DNA of 64,000 nucleotides from Microseira sp041929235 (GCF_041929235.1 NZ_JBHFNP010000041.1:1-64000); one strand, 5' to 3'. Counted from the first letter of the stretch, positions 18,949 through 28,112 are shown. Translations and numbers: made by a program. The notes: a model not told the origin generated them from the sequence alone.

Positions 18949-19288
18949 GATAAGGGAGATGAGGGGCAAAAGGGGCCCAGGAGCAGAGGGGCAAAAGGGG
19001 AATTAGAATGTACATTCTCCCCATCGCCTGGAGCTCCCCATCGCCTGGAGTCCCCATCTCCCCATCTTCCCCATGTTGTTAAAGCCCCTTTAAAGCTGCT
19101 AAGTCCCATGTAAAGACTTGATGTAAATCAGCTCAATTAGCAGGATTACTGATGACAGCCGCTGGATGGTATTTGCTATGTTTAGCTGTGGGTTTGAAAA
19201 GTATCTAGGTTCAACGCAACCGAGCGGCGCTTGTATTTCATAGATCTTCACAAAACTAACTCTGATCCCAGTAATTAGGAGAAAATAT
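18949..19288. other. Gap with short tandem repeats
   Basis: A purine-rich stretch (GGGGCAAAAGGGG-like, 18960-19000) is followed by repeated CCCCATCGCCTGGAG-type units near 19020-19060. No gene is seen. The last part must contain the promoter of the cupin gene, which has a TTAGGAG ribosome site. Confidence 0.5.
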
Positions 19289-19708
19289 ATGGCTCAGCTT
19301 CAAGAAATCTCTCACGTATCCGCAGTTGCCCTACCCACATCTGCTGCTACAAACGCAGTTGCCGCCACAGAACTGCGGCCTTGGGGTTCTTTTACAATTC
19401 TTGAAGAAGGGCGAGGATATAAAATTAAGCGGATTGAAGTCAAGCCTGGTCACCGCCTCAGCCTGCAAATGCACCACCACCGTAGCGAACACTGGATCGT
19501 AGTTTCGGGTACGGCTAAGGTAACTTGCGGCGAAGAAGAAATCATGCTGGGCAGCAATCAGTCTACCTACGTACCCCAATGCACCAACCACCGTCTGGAA
19601 AATCCTGGTGTAATTCCTCTGGTTTTAATTGAGGTACAAAATGGAGAATATCTGGGAGAAGATGATATTGTGCGCTTTCAAGACGACTACGCCCGCACCA
19701 AAAAGTAA
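19289..19708 (+). CDS. Cupin, mannose-6-phosphate isomerase type II
   Basis: This single-domain cupin (139 residues) matches the isomerase half of bifunctional mannose-1-phosphate guanylyltransferase/isomerases: RPWGSFTILEEGRGYKIKRI, PGHRLSLQMHHHRSEHWIVV, VSGTAKVTCG, then NQSTYVPQCTNHRLENPG. The histidines in QMHHHRSEHW and the glutamine/histidine in the second box form the metal site. It interconverts fructose-6- and mannose-6-phosphate for GDP-mannose and exopolysaccharide synthesis. The first 30 residues are variable. The next gene starts 6 bases downstream, so the two may be co-transcribed. Confidence 0.88.
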   Translation: MAQLQEISHVSAVALPTSAATNAVAATELRPWGSFTILEEGRGYKIKRIEVKPGHRLSLQMHHHRSEHWIVVSGTAKVTCGEEEIMLGSNQSTYVPQCTNHRLENPGVIPLVLIEVQNGEYLGEDDIVRFQDDYARTKK

Positions 19709-19714
19709 AGTTTT

Positions 19715-20044
19715 ATGATTAATCTCAGTCCAGCAGCCGCCAGTGAAATCAAACGTCTCAGGTCTAAACACCAAAAGCCAAATGCACTATTTCGCCTGGG
19801 GGTACAACCAGGCGGCTGCGCTGAGATGGTCTACACCCTGGAATTTGACGAGACGCCAGCGCCAGGGGATCGAGTTTACGATTGTAACGGCCTCTCTGTG
19901 GTCGTAGCACAACAGCAGATCAACTATATCGACGGCCTGACTCTGGATTACTCGGAAGATATGATGGGTGGCGGTTTTCGCTTTCATAACCCCAATGCCA
20001 AGACTAGCTGTGGCTGCGGTAATTCCTTTTCCATACAGGGTTAA
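19715..20044 (+). CDS. HesB/IscA-type iron-sulfur cluster assembly protein
   Basis: This 109-residue A-type carrier protein has the expected features. The N-terminal LSPAAASEIKRLRSK helix is followed by FRLGVQPGGCAEMVYTLEFD with the first cysteine and the C-terminal TSCGCGNSF with the Cys-x-Cys pair. Three conserved cysteines bind and pass on iron or Fe-S clusters in the cytosol. It follows the cupin gene closely and ends before a clear terminator. Which of the several cyanobacterial A-type subgroups it belongs to cannot be decided by eye. Confidence 0.9.
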   Translation: MINLSPAAASEIKRLRSKHQKPNALFRLGVQPGGCAEMVYTLEFDETPAPGDRVYDCNGLSVVVAQQQINYIDGLTLDYSEDMMGGGFRFHNPNAKTSCGCGNSFSIQG

Positions 20045-20068
20045 GATGCCGCAGCAAATATTGAACTG

Positions 20069-20097
20069 CCACGCGAGCGCTCTGCGCGTGGTTTTTT
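20069..20097 (+). terminator. Rho-independent terminator after the IscA-type gene
   Basis: CCACGCG and CGCGTGG form a perfect 7-bp stem, followed at once by six T residues. Confidence 0.85.
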
Positions 20098-20136
20098 GCT
20101 TGCAGGACTGACGCACTACGAGCTTAGAAACCCGGT

Positions 20137-20292
20137 TTCTGGCGGCGAGCTGGAGTTTCCCAGCCCCGATTTTTCCTATCACCTTAGTTTCTGGCGGCGA
20201 GCTGGAGTTTCCCAGCCCCGATTTTTCCTATCACCTTAGTTTCTGACGGCGAGCTGGAGTTTCCCAGCCCCGATTTTTCATATCACCTTAGT
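20137..20292. repeat. Three tandem copies of a 52-bp repeat
   Basis: Copies begin with TTCTGGCGGCGAGCTGG at 20137, 20189 and (one base changed) 20241, each exactly 52 bp. The unit contains TTTCCCAGCCCCGATTTTTC and ends in ATCACCTTAG. It lies upstream of the ribosomal operon and encodes nothing convincing. Confidence 0.9.
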
Positions 20293-20333
20293 TTCTTTGC
20301 CTAACTCCTGGCTTGGCTTTCCACCCCCTTGCC

Positions 20334-20363
20334 TTGACAAAAATCTAACAAAATTGATATATT
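20334..20363 (+). promoter_or_regulatory. Sigma-70 type promoter of the str operon
   Basis: TTGACA at 20334-20339 and TATATT at 20358-20363 are separated by 18 bases, 50 bases upstream of the rpsL start codon. This is the best housekeeping promoter match that I noticed in the window. Confidence 0.75.
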
Positions 20364-20412
20364 CAATGTTTGTGGTAAATTAAAACAGCTAAAAACTGTA
20401 GATATAGAGGTC

Positions 20413-20790
20413 ATGCCCACCATCCAGCAATTGATTCGTGCTGAACGTCAGAAAATAGAGAAGAAAACAAAATCGCCAGCGTTGAAGAGTTGCCCGCAAC
20501 GCCGTGGTGTTTGTACAAGAGTTTACACAACGACGCCGAAAAAACCGAACTCAGCGCTGCGGAAAGTAGCTAGGGTGCGCCTCACATCTGGGTTTGAGGT
20601 AACGGCGTACATTCCGGGAATTGGTCATAATTTGCAAGAACACTCGGTTGTAATGATTCGGGGTGGTCGGGTGAAAGACTTACCCGGTGTCAGATACCAT
20701 ATTATTCGCGGCACTTTGGATACAGCAGGAGTCAAGGATCGCAAGCAGGGTCGTTCTAAGTACGGCACGAAGCGTCCTAAGAAAAAATAA
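20413..20790 (+). CDS. rpsL: 30S ribosomal protein S12
   Basis: S12 lies at the decoding centre of the small subunit and is the streptomycin target. The 125-residue protein has the standard start MPTIQQLIRAERQKIEKKTK and the universally conserved TTTPKKPNSALRKVARVRL loop. GHNLQEHSVVMIRGGRVKDLPGV follows in two conserved pieces, and the end is lysine-rich. It is the first gene of the str operon. The lysine in PKKPNS is the common streptomycin-sensitive form. Confidence 0.99.
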   Translation: MPTIQQLIRAERQKIEKKTKSPALKSCPQRRGVCTRVYTTTPKKPNSALRKVARVRLTSGFEVTAYIPGIGHNLQEHSVVMIRGGRVKDLPGVRYHIIRGTLDTAGVKDRKQGRSKYGTKRPKKK

Positions 20791-20962
20791 TTCCTGTCAT
20801 CCCAAGCAGATGAGACGGTCTTAACAAAAATGACTGTAAAATTGAATTCTGCTGGGCGCAATGCCTGCGCTCGGAATCAACTTGGGAGTGCCTAAGTCAT
20901 AGGCAACAGGATTTTATATAAGTCTGATGCCAAAAAAAACAAGTTCCTGTTGAAGGCTTAAT

Positions 20963-21433
20963 ATGTCTCGTCGTACTGTTGCTCAAAAACGTCCCGTACC
21001 GCCAGATTCGGTCTATAACAGTCGTCTAGTTAACATGCTAGTGCGACGGGTAATGCGGCACGGCAAAAAGTCACTGGCATTAAGGGTGATTTACAATGCC
21101 ATGAAAATTATCGAGGAACGGACAGGCTCAGATCCATTAGAAACGTTTGAGCAGGCTGTCCGCAACGCCACGCCTCTGGTGGAAGTAAAAGCCCGCCGGG
21201 TGGGTGGCGCTACATATCAAGTGCCGATGGAAGTACGCCCAGACCGGGGTGCAGCCCTGGCACTGCGCTGGCTGATTCAATACTCCAGAGCCAGGTCGGG
21301 TCGCTCAATGGCGATGAAATTGGCAAACGAGTTGATGGATGCGGCTAACCAAACCGGCAGTTCGATTCGCAAGCGGGAAGAAACCCACCGGATGGCTGAA
21401 GCGAACAAAGCTTTTGCTCACTATCGCTATTAG
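20963..21433 (+). CDS. rpsG: 30S ribosomal protein S7
   Basis: S7 nucleates assembly of the small-subunit head and contacts E-site tRNA. The 156-residue length, MSRRTVAQKRPVPPD start, VRRVMRHGKKSLALRVIY, VRNATPLVEVKARRVGGATY and the ending FAHYRY all fit the bacterial family. The 172-bp gap from rpsL shows no strong terminator, so readthrough from the str promoter is expected. Confidence 0.99.
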   Translation: MSRRTVAQKRPVPPDSVYNSRLVNMLVRRVMRHGKKSLALRVIYNAMKIIEERTGSDPLETFEQAVRNATPLVEVKARRVGGATYQVPMEVRPDRGAALALRWLIQYSRARSGRSMAMKLANELMDAANQTGSSIRKREETHRMAEANKAFAHYRY

Positions 21434-21523
21434 CATTTGGGCAACCCGCTTGACCACAAAAAGTATAGAATCTTAACAGAGAGTAAGGAAATCAATACTG
21501 CGGCATTAACCAAGGAGGTAGCC

Positions 21524-23599
21524 GTGGCACGTACCGTCCCGCTTGAAAGAACACGCAATATCGGGATTGCCGCCCACATTGATGCGGGCAAGACAACGAC
21601 AACTGAACGGATTCTATTCTATTCCGGGCTGGTTCACAAGATTGGAGAAGTCCATGAAGGAACCACAGTAACGGATTGGATGGAACAAGAGCGGGAGCGA
21701 GGAATAACGATTACTGCTGCCGCTATCAGCACCAGCTGGAAAGACCATCAAATTAACATTATTGACACACCGGGACACGTTGACTTCACGATTGAAGTCG
21801 AACGTTCCATGCGGGTTTTGGATGGAGTAATTGCTGTATTCTGCTCGGTGGGCGGGGTACAGCCTCAGTCTGAGACAGTATGGCGGCAGGCAGATCGGTA
21901 TAACGTGCCTCGGTTCGCCTTTGTTAACAAGATGGATCGGACTGGGGCAAACTTTTATAAAGTTTACGACCAGATCCGCGATCGCATGAGAGCCAACGCA
22001 GTACCAATTCAACTTCCGATTGGAGCGGAAAGCGACTTCCAGGGAATTGTAGACTTGGTGCGGATGCGTGCCCTGATCTATAAAGACGATGTCGGCAAAG
22101 AAATCACAGAAACAGATATTCCAGCCGATCTGCAAGCAAAAGCAGAAGAGTTTCGCCTCAAGCTGGTGGAAGCAGTAGCCGAAACCGATGATGTCTTGAC
22201 GGAAAAATATCTCGAAGGCGAAGAATTTACTGAAGAGGAAATCAAGCAAGCCCTACGCAAAGGCACGATCGATGGCACGATCGTTCCGATGCTGTGCGGG
22301 TCGGCCTTTAAGAATAAAGGCGTACAGCCGCTGTTGGATGCGGTGATCGATTACCTACCCGCCCCAATTGACATTCCGGCGATTAAGGGAACCAAGCCAG
22401 ATGGCGCTGAGGTAGAGCGGAGAGCCTCCGACGAAGAACCACTGTCAGCGTTGGCCTTCAAGATTATGGCAGACCCCTACGGTCGCCTCACCTTTATTCG
22501 CGTTTACTCGGGCGTACTCAAGAAAGGCAGCTACGTCCTGAACGCCACCAAGGGTAAGAAGGAACGGGTATCCCGCCTGATCGTATTAAAAGCAGATGAA
22601 CGGATCGAAGTTGAAGAACTGCGAGCGGGAGATCTGGGTGCGATTTTGGGGCTGAAAGACACCTTTACCGGCGATACGATCTGCGAAGAAGGCTCGCCAG
22701 TGATTCTGGAGTCCCTGTTCATCCCCGAACCAGTGATATCGGTGGCGGTGGAACCAAAGACCAAACAGGATATGGAGAAGCTATCCAAAGCACTCCAATC
22801 CCTGTCGGAAGAAGACCCCACCTTCAGAGTCAATATCGACCAGGAAACCAACCAAACGGTGATTGCCGGGATGGGCGAGTTGCACCTGGAAATCCTAGTT
22901 GACCGGATGCTGCGGGAGTTCAAGGTAGAAGCAAACGTCGGTGCGCCGCAGGTGGCTTACCGCGAAACAATCCGCAAAGCGGTGAGAGCAGAAGGGAAAT
23001 TTATCCGCCAGAGCGGTGGTAAAGGTCAGTACGGTCACGCCGTGATCGAAGTGGCACCAGGAGATCCCGGTAGCGGCTTTGAATTCGTCTCCAAGATCGT
23101 TGGGGGTACTGTACCTAAAGAATACATAGGACCCATAGAGCAAGGGATCAAGGAAACCTGCGAATCCGGTATTTTGGCTGGATATCCGGTAATTGACCTG
23201 AAAGCAACCTTGGTGGATGGCTCATACCACGAAGTAGACTCGTCAGAAATGGCCTTTAAGATTGCTGGCTCAATGGCAATTAAAGAGGCAGTCAATAAGG
23301 CTTCGCCGGTACTGTTGGAGCCTATGATGAAAGTTGAGGTGGAAGTACCGGAAGCATACCTGGGGACTGTAATGGGAAACCTGATTTCCCGTAGGGGTCA
23401 AATCGAAGCTCAAGAAGTCGAACAGGGTCTGGCTAAGGTGACCACTAAAGTCCCACTGGCAGAGATGTTTGGATATGCTACAGATATCCGGTCTATGACC
23501 CAAGGCCGAGGCATCTTCTCGATGGAGTTCAGCCACTACGATGAAGTGCCTAAGAACGTGGCTGAAGCCATCATCGCCAAGAGCAAAGGGAACTCTTAG
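21524..23599 (+). CDS. fusA: Translation elongation factor G
   Basis: EF-G drives ribosomal translocation with GTP. The GTG at 21524 is chosen because AAGGAGG lies 7-8 bases upstream and the product then starts MARTVPLERTRNIGIAAHID. Reading from 21437 would add 29 unsupported residues. G-domain motifs: AHIDAGKTTTTER (P-loop), RGITITAAA, DTPGHVDF and NKMDRTGANF. Later domains II-V include GMGELHLEILVDRM and the tip region of domain IV. The 691-residue length is typical. It sits between rpsG and tuf. Confidence 0.99.
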   Translation: MARTVPLERTRNIGIAAHIDAGKTTTTERILFYSGLVHKIGEVHEGTTVTDWMEQERERGITITAAAISTSWKDHQINIIDTPGHVDFTIEVERSMRVLDGVIAVFCSVGGVQPQSETVWRQADRYNVPRFAFVNKMDRTGANFYKVYDQIRDRMRANAVPIQLPIGAESDFQGIVDLVRMRALIYKDDVGKEITETDIPADLQAKAEEFRLKLVEAVAETDDVLTEKYLEGEEFTEEEIKQALRKGTIDGTIVPMLCGSAFKNKGVQPLLDAVIDYLPAPIDIPAIKGTKPDGAEVERRASDEEPLSALAFKIMADPYGRLTFIRVYSGVLKKGSYVLNATKGKKERVSRLIVLKADERIEVEELRAGDLGAILGLKDTFTGDTICEEGSPVILESLFIPEPVISVAVEPKTKQDMEKLSKALQSLSEEDPTFRVNIDQETNQTVIAGMGELHLEILVDRMLREFKVEANVGAPQVAYRETIRKAVRAEGKFIRQSGGKGQYGHAVIEVAPGDPGSGFEFVSKIVGGTVPKEYIGPIEQGIKETCESGILAGYPVIDLKATLVDGSYHEVDSSEMAFKIAGSMAIKEAVNKASPVLLEPMMKVEVEVPEAYLGTVMGNLISRRGQIEAQEVEQGLAKVTTKVPLAEMFGYATDIRSMTQGRGIFSMEFSHYDEVPKNVAEAIIAKSKGNS

Positions 23600-23621
23600 T
23601 TAGTAAAGGAAATTAGCATTC

Positions 23622-24851
23622 ATGGCACGCGCAAAGTTTGAACGGAATAAACCCCACGTCAACATCGGTACTATTGGTCACGTTGACCACGGTAAAACAA
23701 CCTTAACAGCAGCCATCACCATGACCTTGGCAGCTCTTGGTCAGGCGCAGGCAAAAAAATACGATGAAATTGATGCGGCGCCAGAAGAAAAGGCACGGGG
23801 TATTACCATCAACACCGCTCACGTAGAGTATGAAACCGCAAAACGGCACTATGCTCACGTGGATTGCCCCGGGCACGCGGACTATGTGAAGAACATGATC
23901 ACGGGTGCTGCTCAAATGGACGGTGCTATTCTGGTAGTTTCTGCGGCTGATGGTCCTATGCCTCAAACCCGCGAACACATCCTCTTGGCAAGACAGGTAG
24001 GTGTTCCCAGTCTGGTGGTCTTCTTAAATAAAGAAGACATGGTGGATGACGCAGAACTCCTGGAACTGGTAGAATTGGAAGTCCGTGAGTTACTGTCTAG
24101 CTACCAATTCCCTGGGGATGATATTCCAGTTGTGATCGGCTCTGGTCTGCAAGCGCTGGAAGCAATGGTTGCTAATCCCAAGACAGCACGGGGTGAGAAT
24201 AAGTGGGTAGATAAAATCTACGCGTTAATGGACGCTGTAGATGCTTATATCCCAACTCCCGAACGGGATATTGATAAACCGTTCCTGATGGCTGTAGAAG
24301 ACGTGTTCTCTATCACAGGTCGTGGAACTGTAGCTACAGGTCGGATTGAGCGGGGTAAGGTTAAAATCGGTGACAACGTGGAACTGGTCGGCATTAAAGC
24401 TACCCGTAGCACCACCGTTACTGGGATCGAGATGTTTAAGAAGAGCCTTGAGGAAGGGATGGCTGGTGACAACGCCGGTATCCTGCTGCGGGGTATCCAA
24501 AAGGCCGACATCGAGCGCGGGATGGTGATTGCCAAGCCGGGTTCGATCACGCCTCACACTGAATTTGAAGGTGAAGTGTACGTTTTGACCGAAAAAGAAG
24601 GCGGTCGCAAGACTCCTTTCTTCCCTGGGTACCGTCCTCAGTTCTACGTGCGGACAACCGACGTAACCGGAACGATATCAGCATTCACGTCAGATAGTGG
24701 GAGCGAAGCCGAAATGGTGATGCCCGGTGACCGGATTAAAATGACTGTGCAGTTAATCAACGCGATCGCCATTGAGCAAGGTATGCGCTTTGCTATTCGC
24801 GAAGGCGGTCGCACCATCGGTGCAGGTGTCGTCTCGAAGATCCTCAAGTAG
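23622..24851 (+). CDS. tuf: Translation elongation factor Tu
   Basis: EF-Tu brings aminoacyl-tRNA to the ribosomal A site. The 409-residue protein has GHVDHGKTTLTAAIT (P-loop), RGITINTAHVEYE (switch I), DCPGHADYVKNMITGAAQMD (switch II) and NKEDMVDD. It ends with REGGRTIGAGVVSKILK. It contains the ~10-residue insertion near residue 190 (NPKTARGENKWVDK) usual in cyanobacterial and plastid EF-Tu. It lies 22 bases after fusA. Confidence 0.99.
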   Translation: MARAKFERNKPHVNIGTIGHVDHGKTTLTAAITMTLAALGQAQAKKYDEIDAAPEEKARGITINTAHVEYETAKRHYAHVDCPGHADYVKNMITGAAQMDGAILVVSAADGPMPQTREHILLARQVGVPSLVVFLNKEDMVDDAELLELVELEVRELLSSYQFPGDDIPVVIGSGLQALEAMVANPKTARGENKWVDKIYALMDAVDAYIPTPERDIDKPFLMAVEDVFSITGRGTVATGRIERGKVKIGDNVELVGIKATRSTTVTGIEMFKKSLEEGMAGDNAGILLRGIQKADIERGMVIAKPGSITPHTEFEGEVYVLTEKEGGRKTPFFPGYRPQFYVRTTDVTGTISAFTSDSGSEAEMVMPGDRIKMTVQLINAIAIEQGMRFAIREGGRTIGAGVVSKILK

Positions 24852-24873
24852 ACACTTTCGTTTTTAATCTAAG

Positions 24874-24915
24874 AGCAGAAAGGCAACTAACCGTTTGGGA
24901 AGGGTGCTTTTCTGC
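24874..24915 (+). terminator. Hairpin after tuf
   Basis: AGCAGAAAGGC and the matching GCTTTTCTGCT form a stem across a 20-base loop, just after tuf and before rpsJ. There is no long T run, so it may attenuate or process the transcript rather than end it. Confidence 0.55.
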
Positions 24916-24971
24916 TATGGCTTCTGGAAAAACAAAAATAATCGTTTTCAACCGAACCTGGAAAACTGAAA

Positions 24972-25289
24972 ATGGCAACGATTCAACAGCAAAAAATTCG
25001 CATTCGACTCAAGGCTTTCGACCGGCGCTTGCTAGATACATCTTGTGAAAAGATTGTAGATACGGCAAATCGGACAAACGCTACAGCAATCGGCCCGATT
25101 CCCCTGCCGACTAAACGCCGTATTTACTGCGTGCTGCGCTCGCCCCACGTTGATAAAGATTCGCGGGAACATTTTGAAACGCGCACCCATCGCCGCATTA
25201 TTGATATTTACCAGCCTTCTTCTAAAACGATTGATGCTTTGATGAAGCTCGACCTGCCAGCTGGCGTAGATATTGAAGTGAAGCTGTAA
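24972..25289 (+). CDS. rpsJ: 30S ribosomal protein S10
   Basis: S10 (NusE) is a small-subunit head protein and a transcription antitermination partner. The 105-residue product shows IRIRLKAFDRRLLDTSCEKI, IGPIPLPTKRRIYCVLRSPH and KDSREHFETRTHRRIIDI, all family hallmarks, and ends AGVDIEVKL. It closes the str cluster in the order normal for cyanobacteria, 120 bases after tuf. Confidence 0.99.
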   Translation: MATIQQQKIRIRLKAFDRRLLDTSCEKIVDTANRTNATAIGPIPLPTKRRIYCVLRSPHVDKDSREHFETRTHRRIIDIYQPSSKTIDALMKLDLPAGVDIEVKL

Positions 25290-25314
25290 GCAAAACTGGC
25301 AAGTTGGCAAGGGT

Positions 25315-25342
25315 AGCCCTTGAGTGCTAATGCTCAAGGGCT
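25315..25342 (+). terminator. Terminator-like hairpin after rpsJ
   Basis: AGCCCTTGAG and CTCAAGGGCT form a perfect 10-bp stem with an 8-base loop, followed by a T-rich stretch ending in TTTTTT. Confidence 0.75.
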
Positions 25343-25413
25343 GGTTACTTTATTACCTTTTTTAGGAGCAGATCCGTTAAAGTAAGTAAATAAGCGCCTT
25401 TACTTTCTGTACT

Positions 25414-26061
25414 ATGGCATCCTCTTCCTCAATTGCTGTTAGAGAGCTTCCTCTGTTCCCGTTGCCGGAAGTAGTTTTATTTCCAGGTAGACCGCTGCCT
25501 CTACACATTTTTGAGTTTCGTTACAGAATCTTGATGAACACGATTCTGGAAAGCGATCGCCGCTTCGGGATTCTGCTGTGGGATCAGGTTAAGGGACAAC
25601 CCGCCGATGTGGGGTGCTGTGCCGAAATTATTAGATACCAGCGTCTCCCAGACGATCGCATGAAGATATTAACCTTAGGACAGCAGCGGTTCCGCGTCCT
25701 GGAGTATGTCCGAGAAAAACCTTACCGAGTCGGCTTGGTGGAATGGCTCGAAGATACGCCGCCACAGAAGAACTTGGTTCCTTTAGCAGCGGAAGTAGAA
25801 CAACTGCTGCGGGATGTGGTACGTCTTTCGGCTAAGTTGACCGAGCAAAATATCGAATTACCCGATGATATCCCCAGTCTGCCTAGAGAATTATCTTACT
25901 GGGTCGCCAGCAATCTCGCTGGCGTGGCATTAGAGCAACAGGCAATGCTAGAAATGCAAGATACTGCGGCGCGACTGGAGCGGGAAGCGGAAATTCTCAC
26001 TTCCACGCGCAATCATCTGGCGGCTCGGACTGTGCTAAAAGATACGCTGAAAAGTAGCTAA
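25414..26061 (+). CDS. LON substrate-binding domain protein
   Basis: This 215-residue protein consists of the N-terminal domain of Lon proteases without ATPase or protease parts: ELPLFPLPEVVLFPGRPLPL, HIFEFRYRILMNTILESDRR and FGILLWD are the diagnostic stretch. A helical C-terminal region (about 125-215) carries ALEQQAMLEMQDTAARLERE. Stand-alone LON-domain proteins are widespread in cyanobacteria next to the str operon, as here. Their role is not established, and a substrate-recognition function is only inferred. Confidence 0.9.
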   Translation: MASSSSIAVRELPLFPLPEVVLFPGRPLPLHIFEFRYRILMNTILESDRRFGILLWDQVKGQPADVGCCAEIIRYQRLPDDRMKILTLGQQRFRVLEYVREKPYRVGLVEWLEDTPPQKNLVPLAAEVEQLLRDVVRLSAKLTEQNIELPDDIPSLPRELSYWVASNLAGVALEQQAMLEMQDTAARLEREAEILTSTRNHLAARTVLKDTLKSS

Positions 26062-26137
26062 TGGCGTTTCCAGGCAGGAGCCAGGGAACGAGGGTAATTG
26101 GTAATTGGTAATGATTTTGCCAATCTACCTCTCGCCC

Positions 26138-27553
26138 TTACTCGGATCGAGTAATTGAATATCCTGAAGTTAAAGGATATAAATTATACCAGTGACGAAC
26201 GGCGAGCCATATGACCGAAAGCAGCCCCGCTAGGCTAAGAGTTAGACCGCTGTAGGCGACTAATAGCCCTAAAACGGGCAAAATTGCCCCGGCAATGCTA
26301 CAAATAACGGCGGCGAGGTGGACGCGACGATTTGACCCCAATCCCCAGGCTAGGGCTAGCAGGACAAGGGAAATACCTGTCCACGCTATTTGGGCATTGA
26401 CAAAGCGGCTGAGATATGTTAAAGCCAGGATGCAGGCGAAGAAGGTAGCGCCAGCGATCGCGACATCTCGTAAACTCATCGGTAGGGATAAGTACAGTAA
26501 CAATAACCACCACAGGAATAAAGCTGGAGCCAGTATCAGCAAGCGGGGTAAAATACCCGTATTCTGAGCCGGTTTAATCGCTGTAAATACTCCGAAGGGG
26601 TTGAGGACGGAAACATTATCGTCAAATACCCAGGTAAAGCGTGTGCCTTTTGCTTCTTCTTTGCTCTCAGTAGGAACGATACCGCTAGCAAAATCGGCTG
26701 CGGGGAAATTAGCCAGTACGCTGAGGCGAAAATTGGAAAGTAGTTGCCCGCTAGCATTATAAACCCAACGCGGCGCGCCTTGAGCTTTATAGGTGACTCT
26801 AAAGCGAGTTTTTTCGTTAGGTTGGAGGCGGAAAGGAAAGCTATATTCCCCTGGATTTTTGGGTTGCAGTCTTGTACCGTTTCGCTCTACCTTAAAATTT
26901 TGTAATAGAGAGTAACCGTTGGGTGGGGAAATTTCAAAGAAAAAATTCTCAGCTTGGTTTAGACGATTCGTTGCTTGATAGTCAGCGCTAAAATCTAAAA
27001 GATAAATTGCTCGACCCTGCTTTTGGGGGTCTGGGAATTGGTCAATTTTAACCTCAATTTGCGATCCGGTGAGTGCGAGAAAGCGATTAATTGCTCGCTT
27101 TTCCTGGACTCGGACAAGCCTGTCACCTACTTGAGTATTGTAAGTATAGGGCGCGCTAATAACGTAGCGCAATTGGGGTGCTGGTTGTTCTAAACGTTCT
27201 CCGGCGACAGTTTCGGCGACTTTAGCTACTCGTGCTTGTTCCCAAAAGTGGTAGCGAGTGCTTAAGGTTGAGCAGAGAAAAAATCCGCCCACTAAGAGGA
27301 TTAAAATTAAGGCTGTATGTTGCAATCCTCGTAGCAATACTGAGTAGCGGAAGAGCCATTCGCCGATGAAAATGGCTTGTTCGGGTTCGTCGCGGCGGAG
27401 GGAGAAACTTAGGAGAGCGATCGCTATTCCTAGTACTCCTACTAAACCAGTTAAAATTAGGAATGTACGAAGTAGCTGTTTGCCAAATTCAATTAATTGG
27501 GTTGGTTGGGTAAGATCGGGTAACCCTGGAATACCTTGGGCTATTTCAACCAT
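26138..27553 (-). CDS. Multi-pass membrane protein of unknown function
   Basis: The 471-residue protein has two N-terminal membrane segments (about residues 28-50 and 77-98). A large soluble loop (about 100-335) has beta-rich composition (ISAPYTYNTQVGDRLVRVQE, PFRLQPNEKTRFRVTYKAQG). About five C-terminal hydrophobic segments follow. The arrangement recalls CreD-like inner-membrane proteins, in which a large extracytoplasmic domain precedes a C-terminal membrane bundle, but I saw no decisive motif. It is convergent with the LON-domain gene. Function unknown. Confidence 0.7.
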   Translation of the reverse strand: MVEIAQGIPGLPDLTQPTQLIEFGKQLLRTFLILTGLVGVLGIAIALLSFSLRRDEPEQAIFIGEWLFRYSVLLRGLQHTALILILLVGGFFLCSTLSTRYHFWEQARVAKVAETVAGERLEQPAPQLRYVISAPYTYNTQVGDRLVRVQEKRAINRFLALTGSQIEVKIDQFPDPQKQGRAIYLLDFSADYQATNRLNQAENFFFEISPPNGYSLLQNFKVERNGTRLQPKNPGEYSFPFRLQPNEKTRFRVTYKAQGAPRWVYNASGQLLSNFRLSVLANFPAADFASGIVPTESKEEAKGTRFTWVFDDNVSVLNPFGVFTAIKPAQNTGILPRLLILAPALFLWWLLLLYLSLPMSLRDVAIAGATFFACILALTYLSRFVNAQIAWTGISLVLLALAWGLGSNRRVHLAAVICSIAGAILPVLGLLVAYSGLTLSLAGLLSVIWLAVRHWYNLYPLTSGYSITRSE

Positions 27554-27698
27554 AGGATAAGTTTTTTAAGGATGTAGGCAGTCAGACAGATCTGATTTGT
27601 CAAAAGTTTCTGACTTTACAAAAATTTTCTTTTTAATTGAACCACAGAGACGCAGAGGACGCAGAGAGGAGAGTAGAGAGAGATTTTTTGATGTTTAA

Positions 27699-27965
27699 AT
27701 GCGATCTCGAACTTGTGAGTCAATTGTTGGCTGTTTGGTTGGAACTGCTGTGGGTGATGGTTTTGGATTGTTTTATGAAGGGTTAAGTAAGCGTCGGCTA
27801 GTTCGTCTTTATCCGCATTTGAATCAATCTCAATTTTTGTTTGGTAGAGGGATGATTTTGGATGATACGGAATATACTTGTATGGTTGCTCAATTGCTGA
27901 TTGTTTCGGCGGGAAATGTCGATATATTTAAGCAAGATTTGGGGATTAGATTGCGGTTTTGGTGA
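27699..27965 (+). pseudogene. ADP-ribosylglycohydrolase N-terminal fragment
   Basis: The 88-residue frame reads GCLVGTAVGDGFGLFYEGLS, then FLFGRGMILDDTEYTCMVAQ. These are the first metal-binding box (GDxxG) and the DDTE box of ADP-ribosylglycohydrolases. Full-length enzymes have about 300 residues, so two thirds including the second metal site are missing. The sequence stops next to a MITE-like element that begins 10 bases downstream. A GACGCAGAGGACGCAGAG repeat lies just upstream. Confidence 0.75.
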
Positions 27966-27975
27966 CTCGAGCTAA

Positions 27976-28112
27976 TAACGCAAGTTGCTAGTTATAAACA
28001 AGCGCGTTGCAAGCTTGCTAATTGCTAATTGCTAATATAGGATTTTTACCAATCTCGCCATTAGCCATTAGCCATTAGCCGCTGTGAGAGAGATAACTAG
28101 CAACTTGAGTTA
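27976..28112. repeat. MITE-like element, copy C
   Basis: TAACGCAAGTTGCTAGTTAT (27976-27995) and ATAACTAGCAACTTGAGTTA (28093-28112) are inverted copies matching at 19 of 20 positions. The interior holds GCTAATT heptads and AGCCATT heptads facing each other. At 137 bp it is the cleanest copy of the family. Confidence 0.75.
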
